Origin: Alteromonas marina
GTDB taxonomy: Bacteria > Pseudomonadota > Gammaproteobacteria > Enterobacterales > Alteromonadaceae
Direction: 5' to 3'
Assembly: GCF_000808575.1 (NCBI RefSeq)
Contig: NZ_JWLW01000017.1
Location: 124,001-188,000 of the forward strand
DNA length: 64,000 bases
The notes under the pieces are model-generated. The model was not told the origin of the DNA and searched no databases. It saw nothing but the letters and a program-made list of their open reading frames with translations. Shown piece by piece: positions 49,885-59,701 of the stretch (its first letter is position 1; each line of letters starts with the position of its first letter). The translations under genes and the position numbers were made by a program.

Positions 49885-52800
49885 TTATGCTTCTGCGAAG
49901 GCTACAGCCTCGTCCACATCTACCGCCACCATGCGCGAAACTCCCGGTTCCGCCATGGTAACACCGGTTAGGTGACTGGCCATTTCCATCGCTATTTTAT
50001 TGTGGGTGATATAAATAAACTGCACTGTTTGTGACATTTCTGACACTAAGTTACAAAAGCGCCCTACATTTGCATCATCCAATGGTGCATCTACTTCATC
50101 CAGCAAACAAAACGGTGCCGGATTTAATCTAAAAATAGCAAACACCAATGATAAAGCGGTTAATGCTTTTTCTCCACCGCTTAAGAGGTGAATCGTACTA
50201 TTTTTCTTACCGGGGGGGCGAGCCATTATCGTCACCCCTGTCTCTAACAAATCGTCATCGGTAAGCGCTAGGTAAGCCGTGCCGCCCCCAAACACTTTAG
50301 GAAATAACGTTTTAAGGTCTTCATTAACCTGTTCAAAGGTGGTAGAAAAGCGCGAGCGGGTTTCTTTATCAATTTTCCGAATGGCCGATTGTAGCGTTTC
50401 CAAGGCTTCAGTAAGGTCATTGTGCTGTGTATCTAAATGTGACTTTCTTTCCGACTGGGTTTCATATTCTTCAACCGCAGCTAAGTTCACAGCCCCTAAA
50501 CGCTGCAAATTAGCCTGCGTTTTTTCAAGGTCTTCTTGCCAGCGTTTTTCTTCGGCATCTTCAGGTAAGGTTTCTAGAATGCTCTTCAGCGACTGTTGCG
50601 TTTCATCAAGCTGTTCTAAAATCGTATTCGCACGTACCCGGTAGCCTTCAATATCGATATTAAGTTTATCGATGTTTGTTTGTCGCGTTTGAATGTCTTT
50701 ACCTAAAGCTTGATGACCTTTTTCGGCTTCTCGCAACCACTGCTCTATATCTTCAAGACTACTTTGCTTAGCACTTTTCAGCTGTTCTAATTCCGCTTTA
50801 TTTTCTAACAACGACTGAAGCTCTGCTTCTTGAATTTCTTCAGGAGACGTAAGCTGTGTAAGTTCTTCTTGTAATCTTTCTTTGTTTTTTATGTACTCTT
50901 CACGCTGCTGAAGGTTACGTGTAACCTGTTGGCTATATAAATTCTGATGGTTCTCTAGTTGTTGCTTCTTAAGTGCAAGCTCATGATTTTGCGATGTTAA
51001 TGTATCAACTAACGCGCGCAATTCTGACGCAGTTCGCTCATTTGCATCACGCTTAGCGTTCACATCGTCAATGTGTACTTCGTGTTCAAGAATTTGTGCC
51101 TCTTGAAGCTCTAATTTTTCCGAAAGTTGGGCTAGTTGCTCTTCTTCTTTCGCTAACATTAACTCTTGCTTTGCTAATTCGTCATTAAGTTTGGCAGTAC
51201 GTGTAGACTGCTGCTCTTGCTGCATTTCAAGCAAAGAAAGTTGATTTTTAATCTGTGCGCGCTGGTTTTCTTTTTCACCCAAGGCGCTCTGAATATCCTG
51301 TTTTTGCGCTTCGCTCTGTTCAAGTGCCTGTTTGGCTCGCTCTAATGAATGCTCAATTTCATCTATAAGGCTTTCAGTTTCTTCAATGCTGTCTACCAGC
51401 GCCTTAATTTTATTCGCCCGCTGCAAAGCACCGTCGCTTACTTCGCCAGGTTTCACTACCCACTGTGAACTTGCCCACAACCCTGAAGGCGAAACTACGC
51501 TAGTAAACTCCTTGGCTATAGCTTCAGGTTCAGGTTCATCTTCTTTGTTAAAAGCCCTTTCAATCGTTGCCGCAAGTTCGTCATCGTTGCTACAAAGGTA
51601 AATGTCATTAAAAAATGCGGGAACACGCTGTGTTGACGATTCATTAGTGCTAGATTCAGTTAATAGAGCGTGGGCTAATGAACCAACTCTGGCAGTGCTT
51701 ACAAACGCTTTATCGGTAAACACTTTAATGCCACTTGGCAAATAAGCGTGGTTTTGAAGCAGTGCCTGTATGTCATGGCTTTTGGCAACAACGGGGTCTT
51801 TTGCTTGTTGTAAAATCGCCTCTACGCAAGGTGCAAGAGTTTGGTTAGAGCTAAACTGCTGCCACAGCTTTTCTATTCCGTCTAACGTTACGTCTTCATT
51901 ATTTGAGGCATCTTGTTGAAGCGCTTCTAGCGCAGCTTTTGTGGACAGTGCAGTTTGTAACTGGCCCTGGGTATCACGGCGCTTCGCTTCTATAGCGTTG
52001 ACTTCGCCTTGTTGCTGCGACACCTTTTGATTGGACTCTTGAAGTAATTGCTTAGCTTCATCAATGTCAAAATCGAGTTCGCTACATTGCTCTTCTAAAA
52101 GTGTTATCTGACTGGCAAAATCTTCTTCATCTAGCTGTTTTAGCTCGTCTTGTAGTTCGCTGATACGCTGAGAAGTGCGTAACTGCATGCTCATCGTTGA
52201 CTGAATTTGGCTATGGCATTGCTGAACATTCTGACGAAGTTGATTGTAGGTTTGTTCTTGCGCTCGCGCTTGTGCGTTAAATTCTCTTAGCACTTGTTCA
52301 GCGTCTTCAAAACGCTCTTTGGCATGCTCTAACTCTGCTTCCTTAAGGGCAAATTCAGGCTCAATGTTTTCAAGCGCCTCGTTTGATACCGCAAGCGCTT
52401 CCTGTGCCTCATCAATAGAGTGGTTAAGCAATCCGTGTTGCTCGCTAATTCGTGCTAACTCTTGCTCTACCTGCCCTTTGCGTTGTTTTGCGTGCAGCGC
52501 ATTTTGCTCTAGTCGTGTTATTGCGTTACTGGTAGTAAACAGCTGCTGCTGAAGATCATCTATGGTTTGTTTTGTTTCCAGCTGCTTGGTTTTGTACGAC
52601 TCAAGCCCCGCTTCATCGCCCTGTAGTCGAGCCACTAAGTCGTCAACTTCTAACTGGAGTGCTTGCTGCTGTTTTTGCAGCGCTTCAATATGTTCACTAT
52701 TTTTCAGAAAACGAAGGGCTGCTAACTGGCCTTTTAGCTCTCTGGCTTGTGCACGTAGCGTTTTGTATCGAGTAGCCGCAGCAGCCTGACGCTGTAATTT

Positions 52801-53418
52801 TTCGAGCTGCTTGCCCAATTCATCGCGCACATCATTCAAGCGTTCAAGGTTATCTTGCGTGTGCCTTATACGGTTTTCTGTCTCTCTGCGGCGCTCTTTG
52901 TACTTTGAGATACCCGCGGCTTCTTCTATGAATACACGCAAATCCTGTGGCTTAGATTCAATAAGCCGCGAGATCATACCTTGCTCAATGATGGCGTAAG
53001 ACCGGGGGCCTAGCCCTGTTCCTAAAAACAGATCGGTGACATCACGCCGGCGACATTTAGTGCCGTTTAGAAAATAGGTAGAAGTGGCGTCCCGTGTAAC
53101 TAAGCGTTTAACAGATAGCTCATTGTAGTTGGCAAATTCACCTGCTATCCGCCCTGCACTGTTGTCGAAAACAAGTTCAACGCTACATTGCCCCACTGGC
53201 TTACGAGACGAAGAGCCATTAAAAATCACGTCGGTCATTGCATCGCCGCGTAAGTTTTTGGCAGAACTTTCACCTAAAACCCAACGTACAGCATCAATGA
53301 CATTCGACTTGCCGCAGCCGTTAGGACCTACAATGGCGGTCATTTCGCCTGGGAATGGAATAGTAGTTGGCTCAACAAAGGACTTGAAACCCGCGAGCTT
53401 AATCTTTTTAAGCCTCAC
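49885..53418 (-). CDS. smc: Chromosome segregation ATPase SMC
   Basis: Condensin ATPase of 1177 residues. Walker A GPNGCGKSN at residues about 31-39, signature LLSGGEKALTALSL near 1079 and Walker B CLLDEVDAPLDDAN near 1107 sit in the terminal head halves, separated by two long coiled coils and a central hinge (residues about 510-660). This is the SMC-ScpAB type rather than MukB. scpA and scpB are not in the window. It heads an smc-zipA unit. Confidence 0.97.
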   Translation of the reverse strand: MRLKKIKLAGFKSFVEPTTIPFPGEMTAIVGPNGCGKSNVIDAVRWVLGESSAKNLRGDAMTDVIFNGSSSRKPVGQCSVELVFDNSAGRIAGEFANYNELSVKRLVTRDATSTYFLNGTKCRRRDVTDLFLGTGLGPRSYAIIEQGMISRLIESKPQDLRVFIEEAAGISKYKERRRETENRIRHTQDNLERLNDVRDELGKQLEKLQRQAAAATRYKTLRAQARELKGQLAALRFLKNSEHIEALQKQQQALQLEVDDLVARLQGDEAGLESYKTKQLETKQTIDDLQQQLFTTSNAITRLEQNALHAKQRKGQVEQELARISEQHGLLNHSIDEAQEALAVSNEALENIEPEFALKEAELEHAKERFEDAEQVLREFNAQARAQEQTYNQLRQNVQQCHSQIQSTMSMQLRTSQRISELQDELKQLDEEDFASQITLLEEQCSELDFDIDEAKQLLQESNQKVSQQQGEVNAIEAKRRDTQGQLQTALSTKAALEALQQDASNNEDVTLDGIEKLWQQFSSNQTLAPCVEAILQQAKDPVVAKSHDIQALLQNHAYLPSGIKVFTDKAFVSTARVGSLAHALLTESSTNESSTQRVPAFFNDIYLCSNDDELAATIERAFNKEDEPEPEAIAKEFTSVVSPSGLWASSQWVVKPGEVSDGALQRANKIKALVDSIEETESLIDEIEHSLERAKQALEQSEAQKQDIQSALGEKENQRAQIKNQLSLLEMQQEQQSTRTAKLNDELAKQELMLAKEEEQLAQLSEKLELQEAQILEHEVHIDDVNAKRDANERTASELRALVDTLTSQNHELALKKQQLENHQNLYSQQVTRNLQQREEYIKNKERLQEELTQLTSPEEIQEAELQSLLENKAELEQLKSAKQSSLEDIEQWLREAEKGHQALGKDIQTRQTNIDKLNIDIEGYRVRANTILEQLDETQQSLKSILETLPEDAEEKRWQEDLEKTQANLQRLGAVNLAAVEEYETQSERKSHLDTQHNDLTEALETLQSAIRKIDKETRSRFSTTFEQVNEDLKTLFPKVFGGGTAYLALTDDDLLETGVTIMARPPGKKNSTIHLLSGGEKALTALSLVFAIFRLNPAPFCLLDEVDAPLDDANVGRFCNLVSEMSQTVQFIYITHNKIAMEMASHLTGVTMAEPGVSRMVAVDVDEAVAFAEA

Positions 53419-53680
53419 ACATCATCCCTCTTAAACACAAAGCTGCACGCGGTATCGCCTTGATATTAGCCAGAAACCAGCTAACCGTCGGCTGAAATAG
53501 CAGTTGATGTAGAAATGATGCAATCACACGGAAGATTCTTTTGTTATTATGCTTCGACTCTACCAAATCTAACAGCTTGTAACAATTACCATTTCACTGA
53601 GTTAGGCAGAGAATACGCCAAGCGCGTATGATAGAACAGATAGTTAACAAACACAGCGTTTCAAACGCGAAGGAGTACGA

Positions 53681-54418
53681 ATGAGTTCAGGCGGTGTACA
53701 TTATTTCTTTGAAGGCTTTTCGCTTATAAAAACCAAAGGATTAAAGCGTTTTGTTTTTGTACCCCTAACAATAAACTTAGTGCTTTTTTCTGTGGCTTTT
53801 TACTTCTTATTTGGCCAAATAGAAATGGGCATCGCTTATGTGATTGACCTTGTACCTGAATGGTTAGGCTGGATCAAAACAGCGATCAGCTTTTTCTTGT
53901 GGCCCCTAGCAGTCATCAGCGTATTGCTCATTTTCGCACTCATCTTTGGTACACTCGCAAACTGGATTGCAGCGCCGTTTAATGGCGTTCTATCAGAAAA
54001 GGTTGAGCGTCATTTAACGGGTCAAGACTTAGGTGACGAAGGCGTGATGTCTTTAGTTAAAGACATTCCTAGAACTGTAGGCCGCGAACTCACCAAGTTA
54101 GTTTGGTATTTACCTCGCGCTATTGGTTTTTTGTTATTGTTCTTTTTCCTGCCCATTATTGGGCAAATATTGTGGTTCTTATTTAATGCCTGGATGATGG
54201 CAATTCAGTACTGCGATTACCCATACGACAACCACAAAATAGATTTTACGCGTATGCGCCTGCACCTTGGCGAACACAAAGGGAAAGCAATGACCTTCGG
54301 TATGATGGTGAATGTATTCTCACTTATTCCTGTGGTTAACTTTATCGTTATGCCAGTAGCAATTTGTGGTGCAACGTCTATGTGGGTAAGAGAGCTTAAA
54401 GATACACTCGCCAAATAG
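53681..54418 (+). CDS. cysZ: Sulfate transporter CysZ
   Basis: Inner-membrane protein of 245 residues that imports sulfate for cysteine synthesis. It starts GVHYFFEGFSLIKTKGLKRFVFVPLTIN, the CysZ/EI24 signature, and has four to five hydrophobic helices. AAGGAG lies before the ATG. Divergent from smc across 262 bases; no other cys genes nearby. Confidence 0.92.
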   Translation: MSSGGVHYFFEGFSLIKTKGLKRFVFVPLTINLVLFSVAFYFLFGQIEMGIAYVIDLVPEWLGWIKTAISFFLWPLAVISVLLIFALIFGTLANWIAAPFNGVLSEKVERHLTGQDLGDEGVMSLVKDIPRTVGRELTKLVWYLPRAIGFLLLFFFLPIIGQILWFLFNAWMMAIQYCDYPYDNHKIDFTRMRLHLGEHKGKAMTFGMMVNVFSLIPVVNFIVMPVAICGATSMWVRELKDTLAK

Positions 54419-54453
54419 TGGCGAGTGAATAGTTTTAATGATGAAAACTACGG

Positions 54454-56130
54454 TTACTTGCCACCAGTAAAGGCTTCGTATTCGGCTAACCAGTGTGCGG
54501 CCTCTTTTTGGTTGCCGCTATTGTGGAACGCCTGGAAGAAATTCATTGAAATGGGCCGCTGGGCATTTTGTTTTTTCAGCTGCTGCTGCCAAAGTACCAA
54601 ATATAACGGCGGGATCACGCCGCTATCGTGATGTTCCATAAAGGTAATTCTGCGGCTGGGCTTATAGCTGTTTTCCCCCAATACGGTGCACGTTTTAGCG
54701 CGAGCAATGATGGTTGCGGGATCTATCTCTAGCCAATTTTTTACCGTTTCGTGAGGAGCATACCAATACTCAGAGTCTACGATTAAATTTGGTGGTGCAA
54801 AATCAATTATTCCATCTTCATCGCACAGCCTATTCGCCATGCCCTTGCCAATAGGATATTCGTCAGCGAAGCCTGCGAAGTGCGCTAGCTCGTGAACAAA
54901 CACTGAATAAGCGTCACTAATGTCTAAATACATTACGCCGTTTTGAACATTTGCTTTCCCCTGCTCTGCCACTACTACTGCATGACTGAATTTTTGCTTT
55001 TTCGCAATGCTCGCTAAAGGAGTAATACTACAGCCTAAGATCCCAGCATTTTTATAATCAGGATCGCAACTTACTACATCGGGTTTAAGCCAAATGGGCG
55101 GGGCCAGGCAAATAGAAAGATTCTGCAGACGCTTGTCATTATTGAATGAGTTATGAAGACTGTGAGCGCGCATGATTGTAGCCAAACTAGTAGCGAAAGG
55201 CTGTATACGCTGAAGGCAATTCCCTTCACTCTCCCAGTCAAATGAAGGAGACTGCTTTAATGCTTGTTCTACAGAATACGGCTTGTAGAGATTGATGGCC
55301 TCTAAGGCTTTTTCCGCTTGAAGATGCCCTTTCTTCGCGGCAAAGCTAAAATGCTGCTTAGCCTCAGAAAATTCACCTTCGTCCCACAGAAGGCGAGCAT
55401 ACTTAAATGCGCTTTGCATGTCTAAGGTCGCTGTTGCTGCGAGCAGCGGTTTCGCTAATTGTTGTTGCCCGTGTAGAAGATACCAATCGGCCAATGCAGC
55501 CTGCGCGGGTACGTAGTTTTGTGAAGCCGCGCGTACTAGCCACTTCTCACGTTTTTCTGGCGAATCGGTAGACATTGCAAACGCAAGCTGAGCTTCTGCA
55601 ACCTCGCCGAGCGCCGCTAAGCGCATAAAGCGCTGTGACGCACCTTCTTCACCTAATATTTGGTACAGCAGCCATGCAGCGTCTGCATTTTCAAGATTCA
55701 CTAGCTTCTCTAGAAAATAGGTTGCAGTGGCTTCATCAATATAGTCAGTGGCAATGAAGCCTGTGTTATACGCCCGTTCAAATTCACCGAGCAAGCGTGT
55801 CTGTGCATTTTCACTGCCCTGCTTTGCAGCTAACCAAAGTAGCGCCAGCGCATCTTGCTTAAGGTGATAGTCAGAATTATTGAACCGTTCGGTATTATCC
55901 GAAGTTTGAGCGTCGGGAGAAGATTCTGTGCTGTCCTGTCCGCTAACCTGTGCCATGCCGTCAGCAGTATCTTCTGAAGCAGAGCTCGCCTTTTCAGTTG
56001 GGTCGCTACCTGACACTCGGCTTGCCGGCGTAAGCACCTTGCTTGCATTAGCAATTAGCTGCGGTACATAGCGTCCGCTATCGCCCGCGACAATGAGCAG
56101 TGCGAACACTGCTAAAAATAAGCCTCGCAT
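54454..56130 (-). CDS. Sel1/TPR-repeat protein with an HExxH zinc-protease-like motif
   Basis: 558 residues. An N-terminal hydrophobic segment (residues 3-15) is a signal or anchor, followed by a Ser/Thr/Asp-rich linker. Alpha-helical Sel1/TPR-like repeats cover about residues 90-270 (for example ALLWLAAKQGSENAQTRL and FSFAAKKGHLQAEKAL). The C-terminal part carries VHELAHFAGFADEYP at about 410-424, close to the HExxHxxxGLxDEY pattern of peptidase family M64-like metalloproteases; catalytic Glu and both His are intact. I infer a periplasmic or membrane-tethered metalloprotease with a repeat scaffold. It lies 12 bases after nlpI and is likely co-transcribed with it. The family is not one I can name. 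Confidence 0.75.
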   Translation of the reverse strand: MRGLFLAVFALLIVAGDSGRYVPQLIANASKVLTPASRVSGSDPTEKASSASEDTADGMAQVSGQDSTESSPDAQTSDNTERFNNSDYHLKQDALALLWLAAKQGSENAQTRLLGEFERAYNTGFIATDYIDEATATYFLEKLVNLENADAAWLLYQILGEEGASQRFMRLAALGEVAEAQLAFAMSTDSPEKREKWLVRAASQNYVPAQAALADWYLLHGQQQLAKPLLAATATLDMQSAFKYARLLWDEGEFSEAKQHFSFAAKKGHLQAEKALEAINLYKPYSVEQALKQSPSFDWESEGNCLQRIQPFATSLATIMRAHSLHNSFNNDKRLQNLSICLAPPIWLKPDVVSCDPDYKNAGILGCSITPLASIAKKQKFSHAVVVAEQGKANVQNGVMYLDISDAYSVFVHELAHFAGFADEYPIGKGMANRLCDEDGIIDFAPPNLIVDSEYWYAPHETVKNWLEIDPATIIARAKTCTVLGENSYKPSRRITFMEHHDSGVIPPLYLVLWQQQLKKQNAQRPISMNFFQAFHNSGNQKEAAHWLAEYEAFTGGK

Positions 56131-56142
56131 AACGCTTGCTGC

Positions 56143-57045
56143 TTACTCTTCGCTAACCGGTTCGCTGCTAGCTAGTTCACGCAAACGGTTAAGTTCCATT
56201 CGTGCGTAGCGGTGTTCAACGTAATCGAATACATTGGTGCTTAATGCAAGCTTGAAGTAGTTTGATGCAATACCGCTGTTGCCGCGCTGGCTATGAAATT
56301 TACCTAAGTAAAAATACGCTTCACACAACCTATCTGTTAACGCTTTTTGGCTTTTCACACCGTCTAACAACGAGTTAAGTACATCGTTTTCATTAACGGT
56401 GCCTAGAAACAAATCTACCAGCGCCGTCGCCCAGTGCTGGTTATCCAGCGTTGGTCGAATAGAAGCTAAATATCTCTGCCCTTCGAGTTCGGACACGTCA
56501 TGATGAGCAAAGTAAGCCCACAATGCACGAAATGGGTCGCTGTCGTCTTTCTCGAAAAAGCGGTTTAGATCGTTAGTAGCAAGCTCTGCGCGACCGCCGT
56601 AATAAAGCGCAATACCACGATTTAAAAACGCAAAATCGTACTCTGGATTAATTTCCAGTGTAGAGTCAAAGGCATCGTAAGCCTGAATAAAATCACTCTG
56701 CTGTATATAGTGAATGCCCATAGAGTTATAGGCTTCTGCCAGATCTGGCTTTAAGTTGATTGCCTGGGTGTAGTCAAACTGCGCTAAGCCAGCAAGACCC
56801 ACACTGTCATATAGCATGCCTCGTTGAAAGTGCAGTTCGGCTTTGTCTTCATCCGAAAGTGCCGGGCTGCTAAGCACCTGATTATATCGAGCAATAGCCA
56901 TTTCAGAACGAGGATTAATGGGCGCAGGTTCAGCTAAAAGCAGGTTTCCCATTTGTGGCTTTTCTGAAACAGGCGGTGTTTGCGCACAACCGGTTAAAAT
57001 AGCAGCGAATAGAGAAAAAAAGATGAGACTAACGTTTCTGCACAT
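56143..57045 (-). CDS. nlpI: Lipoprotein NlpI (TPR adaptor of peptidoglycan hydrolases)
   Basis: Outer-membrane lipoprotein with lipobox LTGC (Cys20) and TPR repeats (AELHFQRGMLYDSVGLAGLA, AYNSMGIHYIQQSDFIQAYDAF). In E. coli NlpI it binds endopeptidases such as MepS and the protease Prc. 300 residues, the usual length. The gene immediately downstream encodes the Sel1-repeat protein with a metalloprotease-like motif, a tempting partner in the same job. Confidence 0.93.
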   Translation of the reverse strand: MCRNVSLIFFSLFAAILTGCAQTPPVSEKPQMGNLLLAEPAPINPRSEMAIARYNQVLSSPALSDEDKAELHFQRGMLYDSVGLAGLAQFDYTQAINLKPDLAEAYNSMGIHYIQQSDFIQAYDAFDSTLEINPEYDFAFLNRGIALYYGGRAELATNDLNRFFEKDDSDPFRALWAYFAHHDVSELEGQRYLASIRPTLDNQHWATALVDLFLGTVNENDVLNSLLDGVKSQKALTDRLCEAYFYLGKFHSQRGNSGIASNYFKLALSTNVFDYVEHRYARMELNRLRELASSEPVSEE

Positions 57046-57180
57046 GGTAAAAAAGCATTCTATAAAAAAAGAAAAAACCGCCTGAGTATTAAGTATACGC
57101 TTGTTGCGGCGCTAATGCCGCCAACCTTCTCGCATTTGATGATAAAAGTAAAGCGTATTGGGTGGTTAACACAGGTAGCT

Positions 57181-57588
57181 ATGAAGAAAAATAATTTAGA
57201 ACAACTATCACAACTTGCTTTTGACGCACAGAAAAACTCACACTCACCTTATTCCAACTTTAAAGTTGGTGCTGCAGTGCTTACTCCAAGTGGCGAAACC
57301 TTCTCTGGTTGTAATGTAGAAAGTGCTGCATTTCCATTAGGACAATGCGCTGAAGCCACCGCTATTGGCAATATGGTCACACAGGGACAAAAACGTATTT
57401 CGCATATCGTTATTGCGAGCCCGAACGACGAGTTTTGCTTTCCGTGCGGAGGATGCAGACAGAAAATTGCTGAATTCGCCCCAGATGAAACTCCCGTAAC
57501 CATGGTAAGTCAAAACGGCGAGACATTCGAAACCACCATTGGTGAGTTACTTCCAAATGCCTTTAGGGCGCACGACCTAGACAAATAA
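57181..57588 (+). CDS. cdd: Cytidine deaminase
   Basis: Zinc enzyme that deaminates cytidine and deoxycytidine in pyrimidine salvage. The short (135-residue) tetrameric type: CAEATAI with the catalytic Glu and PCGGCRQ with the other Cys ligands are seen. The ATG at 57181 (MKKNNLEQLSQLAFDAQ) is favoured over 57115 because AGGT precedes it and the longer start adds a non-conserved leader. Confidence 0.95.
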   Translation: MKKNNLEQLSQLAFDAQKNSHSPYSNFKVGAAVLTPSGETFSGCNVESAAFPLGQCAEATAIGNMVTQGQKRISHIVIASPNDEFCFPCGGCRQKIAEFAPDETPVTMVSQNGETFETTIGELLPNAFRAHDLDK

Positions 57589-57681
57589 GTCATACCTAAA
57601 ATACTTTTTGTAATCGAGGTTCGAGCGAGTTTCACCGCCCTTACCTCGTTTACGAACGTCTCCAGCTAAACGCCCTATAAA

Positions 57682-58350
57682 TCAGCACATCAACGGCTTA
57701 CTCGACTGTTTAATTGAAAGTATTCTTCCTTGTGCATCAAAGGCAAGCGCCACATGCGTGCCAATATTGATATCCCCATCTATTCGACCGTTAATATTTA
57801 GTGATGCGATAAGGTTTTCAGAAACTACAACTTGCTGATTTTTGCAGCTCACCAAGAGCCAATACCCATTTTGCGCTGTAAGCGTAGCTGGCTCTAACGT
57901 AACTGCTTTAGCGACTAAATTGCTTTCAATATATTGTTGAGTATAGGTATTAAATCGCGCTTTATAATCAGTTCCGGCTTTACCAGCTAGCAGCTTATCT
58001 TCTCCCTCAAATCCGTGATATTGCACAATGTCTACTCGGTGTGCTGCCGTCTGTAATGGCGACGAATGGTTACGTTGAAATGTTCCTATGTTGTATACGC
58101 CCAACATGGCGACAATAGCAAATGCCACAGCCGTGAAACGCAGGGTTGAAGAAGCGATGTACGCTTGAATAGTAGCGGCCGTCGCAGCAAATACCCGTTT
58201 AATTCCACTATCACTTTCAATTGCCTTGTTGTAAGCAAGAACCCTTTCACGAATACGAGCATTAGCCTTTTCGCTCATTCCATCATTTTGCTTTTGTACC
58301 TGCTGGCTGCGTTTAAACGCATCTTGTAGCTCTTTATCTGATATAGACAT
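57682..58350 (-). CDS. Putative anti-sigma factor, single-pass membrane protein
   Basis: 222 residues. A charged cytosolic N-terminus of about 70 residues, one membrane helix at about 71-90 (RFTAVAFAIVAMLGVYNIGT), and a periplasmic C-terminal domain of about 130 residues. It lacks the HxxxCxxC zinc motif of ZAS anti-sigma factors and no FecR-like domain is evident. The assignment rests on topology and on position: it starts two bases after the sigma gene stop. It ends in a region 57589-57681 with no clear terminator. Confidence 0.65.
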   Translation of the reverse strand: MSISDKELQDAFKRSQQVQKQNDGMSEKANARIRERVLAYNKAIESDSGIKRVFAATAATIQAYIASSTLRFTAVAFAIVAMLGVYNIGTFQRNHSSPLQTAAHRVDIVQYHGFEGEDKLLAGKAGTDYKARFNTYTQQYIESNLVAKAVTLEPATLTAQNGYWLLVSCKNQQVVVSENLIASLNINGRIDGDINIGTHVALAFDAQGRILSIKQSSKPLMC

Positions 58351-58352
58351 GA

Positions 58353-58955
58353 TTACAGTTTCTCCAGCATTGTTTTAAGGCTGTCTTTGGCATAACGTAT
58401 CCGGGTTTTAATCGTTTCTTTTTCAGCACTGCAAATAGTGGCGATTTCCACTAACGAAAAACCTTCAAACTGTAGCGAAAGCGCCTCTTTTTGCTTGTAG
58501 GGTAACTGCTGAATACATGCCTTAAACACGTCTTTTTCTATTCCTTTTGCTACATCGTCCTCTACCGAAAACTGTGCATTTTTAAGTAACTCACTTAACG
58601 AAAACGACTCAACTGCCTCGTTGTTATATTCAAGCTTGGCGTTTTTTCTGAATTCATCAATAAGCGTTCGCCTACCAATGGTGAAAAGCCAAGCCTGAAA
58701 ATTATCGCCGCTTTTAAATAAGTGACGATTTTCGATAACCTTAACCCAAGTGCGCTGACACATATCTTCTGCAACAGTGCTATCACTTAACACCTTCAAA
58801 AAATAAAATAGCTTATGGCTGTGTAAGTCAAACAGCGCGGCTAACGATGCCTCATCACCTTTTGCGCTGTATTGCAGCATTAACCTTTCACTCACTCCCA
58901 GCGCTTTTTCGCGCTTACCTTGAAACAGGTTTTGCAAGCTTGCGCCTATACTCAT
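58353..58955 (-). CDS. ECF-type RNA polymerase sigma factor
   Basis: 200 residues with the two ECF domains: region 2 at about 40-95 (LFYFLKVLSDSTVAEDMCQRTW, then LFTIGRRTLIDEFRK) and region 4 at about 145-197 (LPYKQKEALSLQFEGFSLVEI, KETIKTRIRYAKDSLK). It lies 9 bases after tonB and 2 bases before the putative anti-sigma gene, so the three form one operon. The target promoters are unknown. Confidence 0.9.
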   Translation of the reverse strand: MSIGASLQNLFQGKREKALGVSERLMLQYSAKGDEASLAALFDLHSHKLFYFLKVLSDSTVAEDMCQRTWVKVIENRHLFKSGDNFQAWLFTIGRRTLIDEFRKNAKLEYNNEAVESFSLSELLKNAQFSVEDDVAKGIEKDVFKACIQQLPYKQKEALSLQFEGFSLVEIATICSAEKETIKTRIRYAKDSLKTMLEKL

Positions 58956-58964
58956 AGGCTATCC

Positions 58965-59657
58965 TTATTGTTCTAGTTTGAAATCTAATACTACAACCAT
59001 ACCTGGTTGACTAACAGGTTTACCGCCGTCCAGCTTGGGCTTGTACTTCCATTTTTTAAGCGCTCTGCGTGCAGCTCTATCGAACACGCGCTTGGGCTCT
59101 GAATCTAGTACTGTAATATCAGACACTGAGCCACTAGCACTTACCGTAAACCCAAGCTTTACCCAGCCTTCAACACCGTCTCGACTGGCCTCTGGCGGGT
59201 ACGCAGGATCAACTCTGAATTGAGGCGTAGCCTGCATATCTCCTTGTGCACTATTCAGATTTATTGATAAATCTAATGCTGTGTTGAGAACGTGTGTGTT
59301 TATTTCGAAATTACCCGGGCCGTCGTTTGGTTCGGGGTCAATCTCGACCACTTTTTGCGGTGGCGTTTTGATGACCTGCTCAATTGGTGCTATGGGCTTT
59401 TTGGTAATAGTTCGTTCATCTTCAGGCTGGTAGATGATAGGTTCAAAAAACACAGGCGGTGCCTCGTTTATGTTTACCTTATCTTGCTTAATTAGCTCTG
59501 CCATTAAGACGAAAAGCCCACCCGTTACCACACCACCAGCAAGAGCAATAGTGGCGACGTTAATAGCGCGTTTGTAAAAAGGCGCTTTTGCAAAAGGTAG
59601 CACACTGTGTTGTGGCAGAAGCTTTGGATTAGCGCTTGGTAAAATGGTTGCTTGCAT
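58965..59657 (-). CDS. tonB: TonB family energy transducer
   Basis: 230 residues from the ATG at 59657, chosen because GGGGGA lies seven bases upstream; a start seven codons earlier would include that site. Layout: a 30-residue cytosolic tail, membrane helix at about 32-54, a short Pro-rich linker (APIEQVIKTPPQKVVEIDPEP), and the C-terminal TonB domain (AYPPEASRDGVEGWVKLGFTV, ARRALKKWKYKP). It would energise TonB-dependent receptors in partnership with ExbBD. No exbBD gene is near. Being first in the operon, its transcript also makes the sigma factor and the putative anti-sigma factor. Confidence 0.9.
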   Translation of the reverse strand: MQATILPSANPKLLPQHSVLPFAKAPFYKRAINVATIALAGGVVTGGLFVLMAELIKQDKVNINEAPPVFFEPIIYQPEDERTITKKPIAPIEQVIKTPPQKVVEIDPEPNDGPGNFEINTHVLNTALDLSINLNSAQGDMQATPQFRVDPAYPPEASRDGVEGWVKLGFTVSASGSVSDITVLDSEPKRVFDRAARRALKKWKYKPKLDGGKPVSQPGMVVVLDFKLEQ

Positions 59658-59701
59658 AATGTTCCCCCTTTTTTTCACTAAACGGAGGAATTTAAGAAAA
59701 G

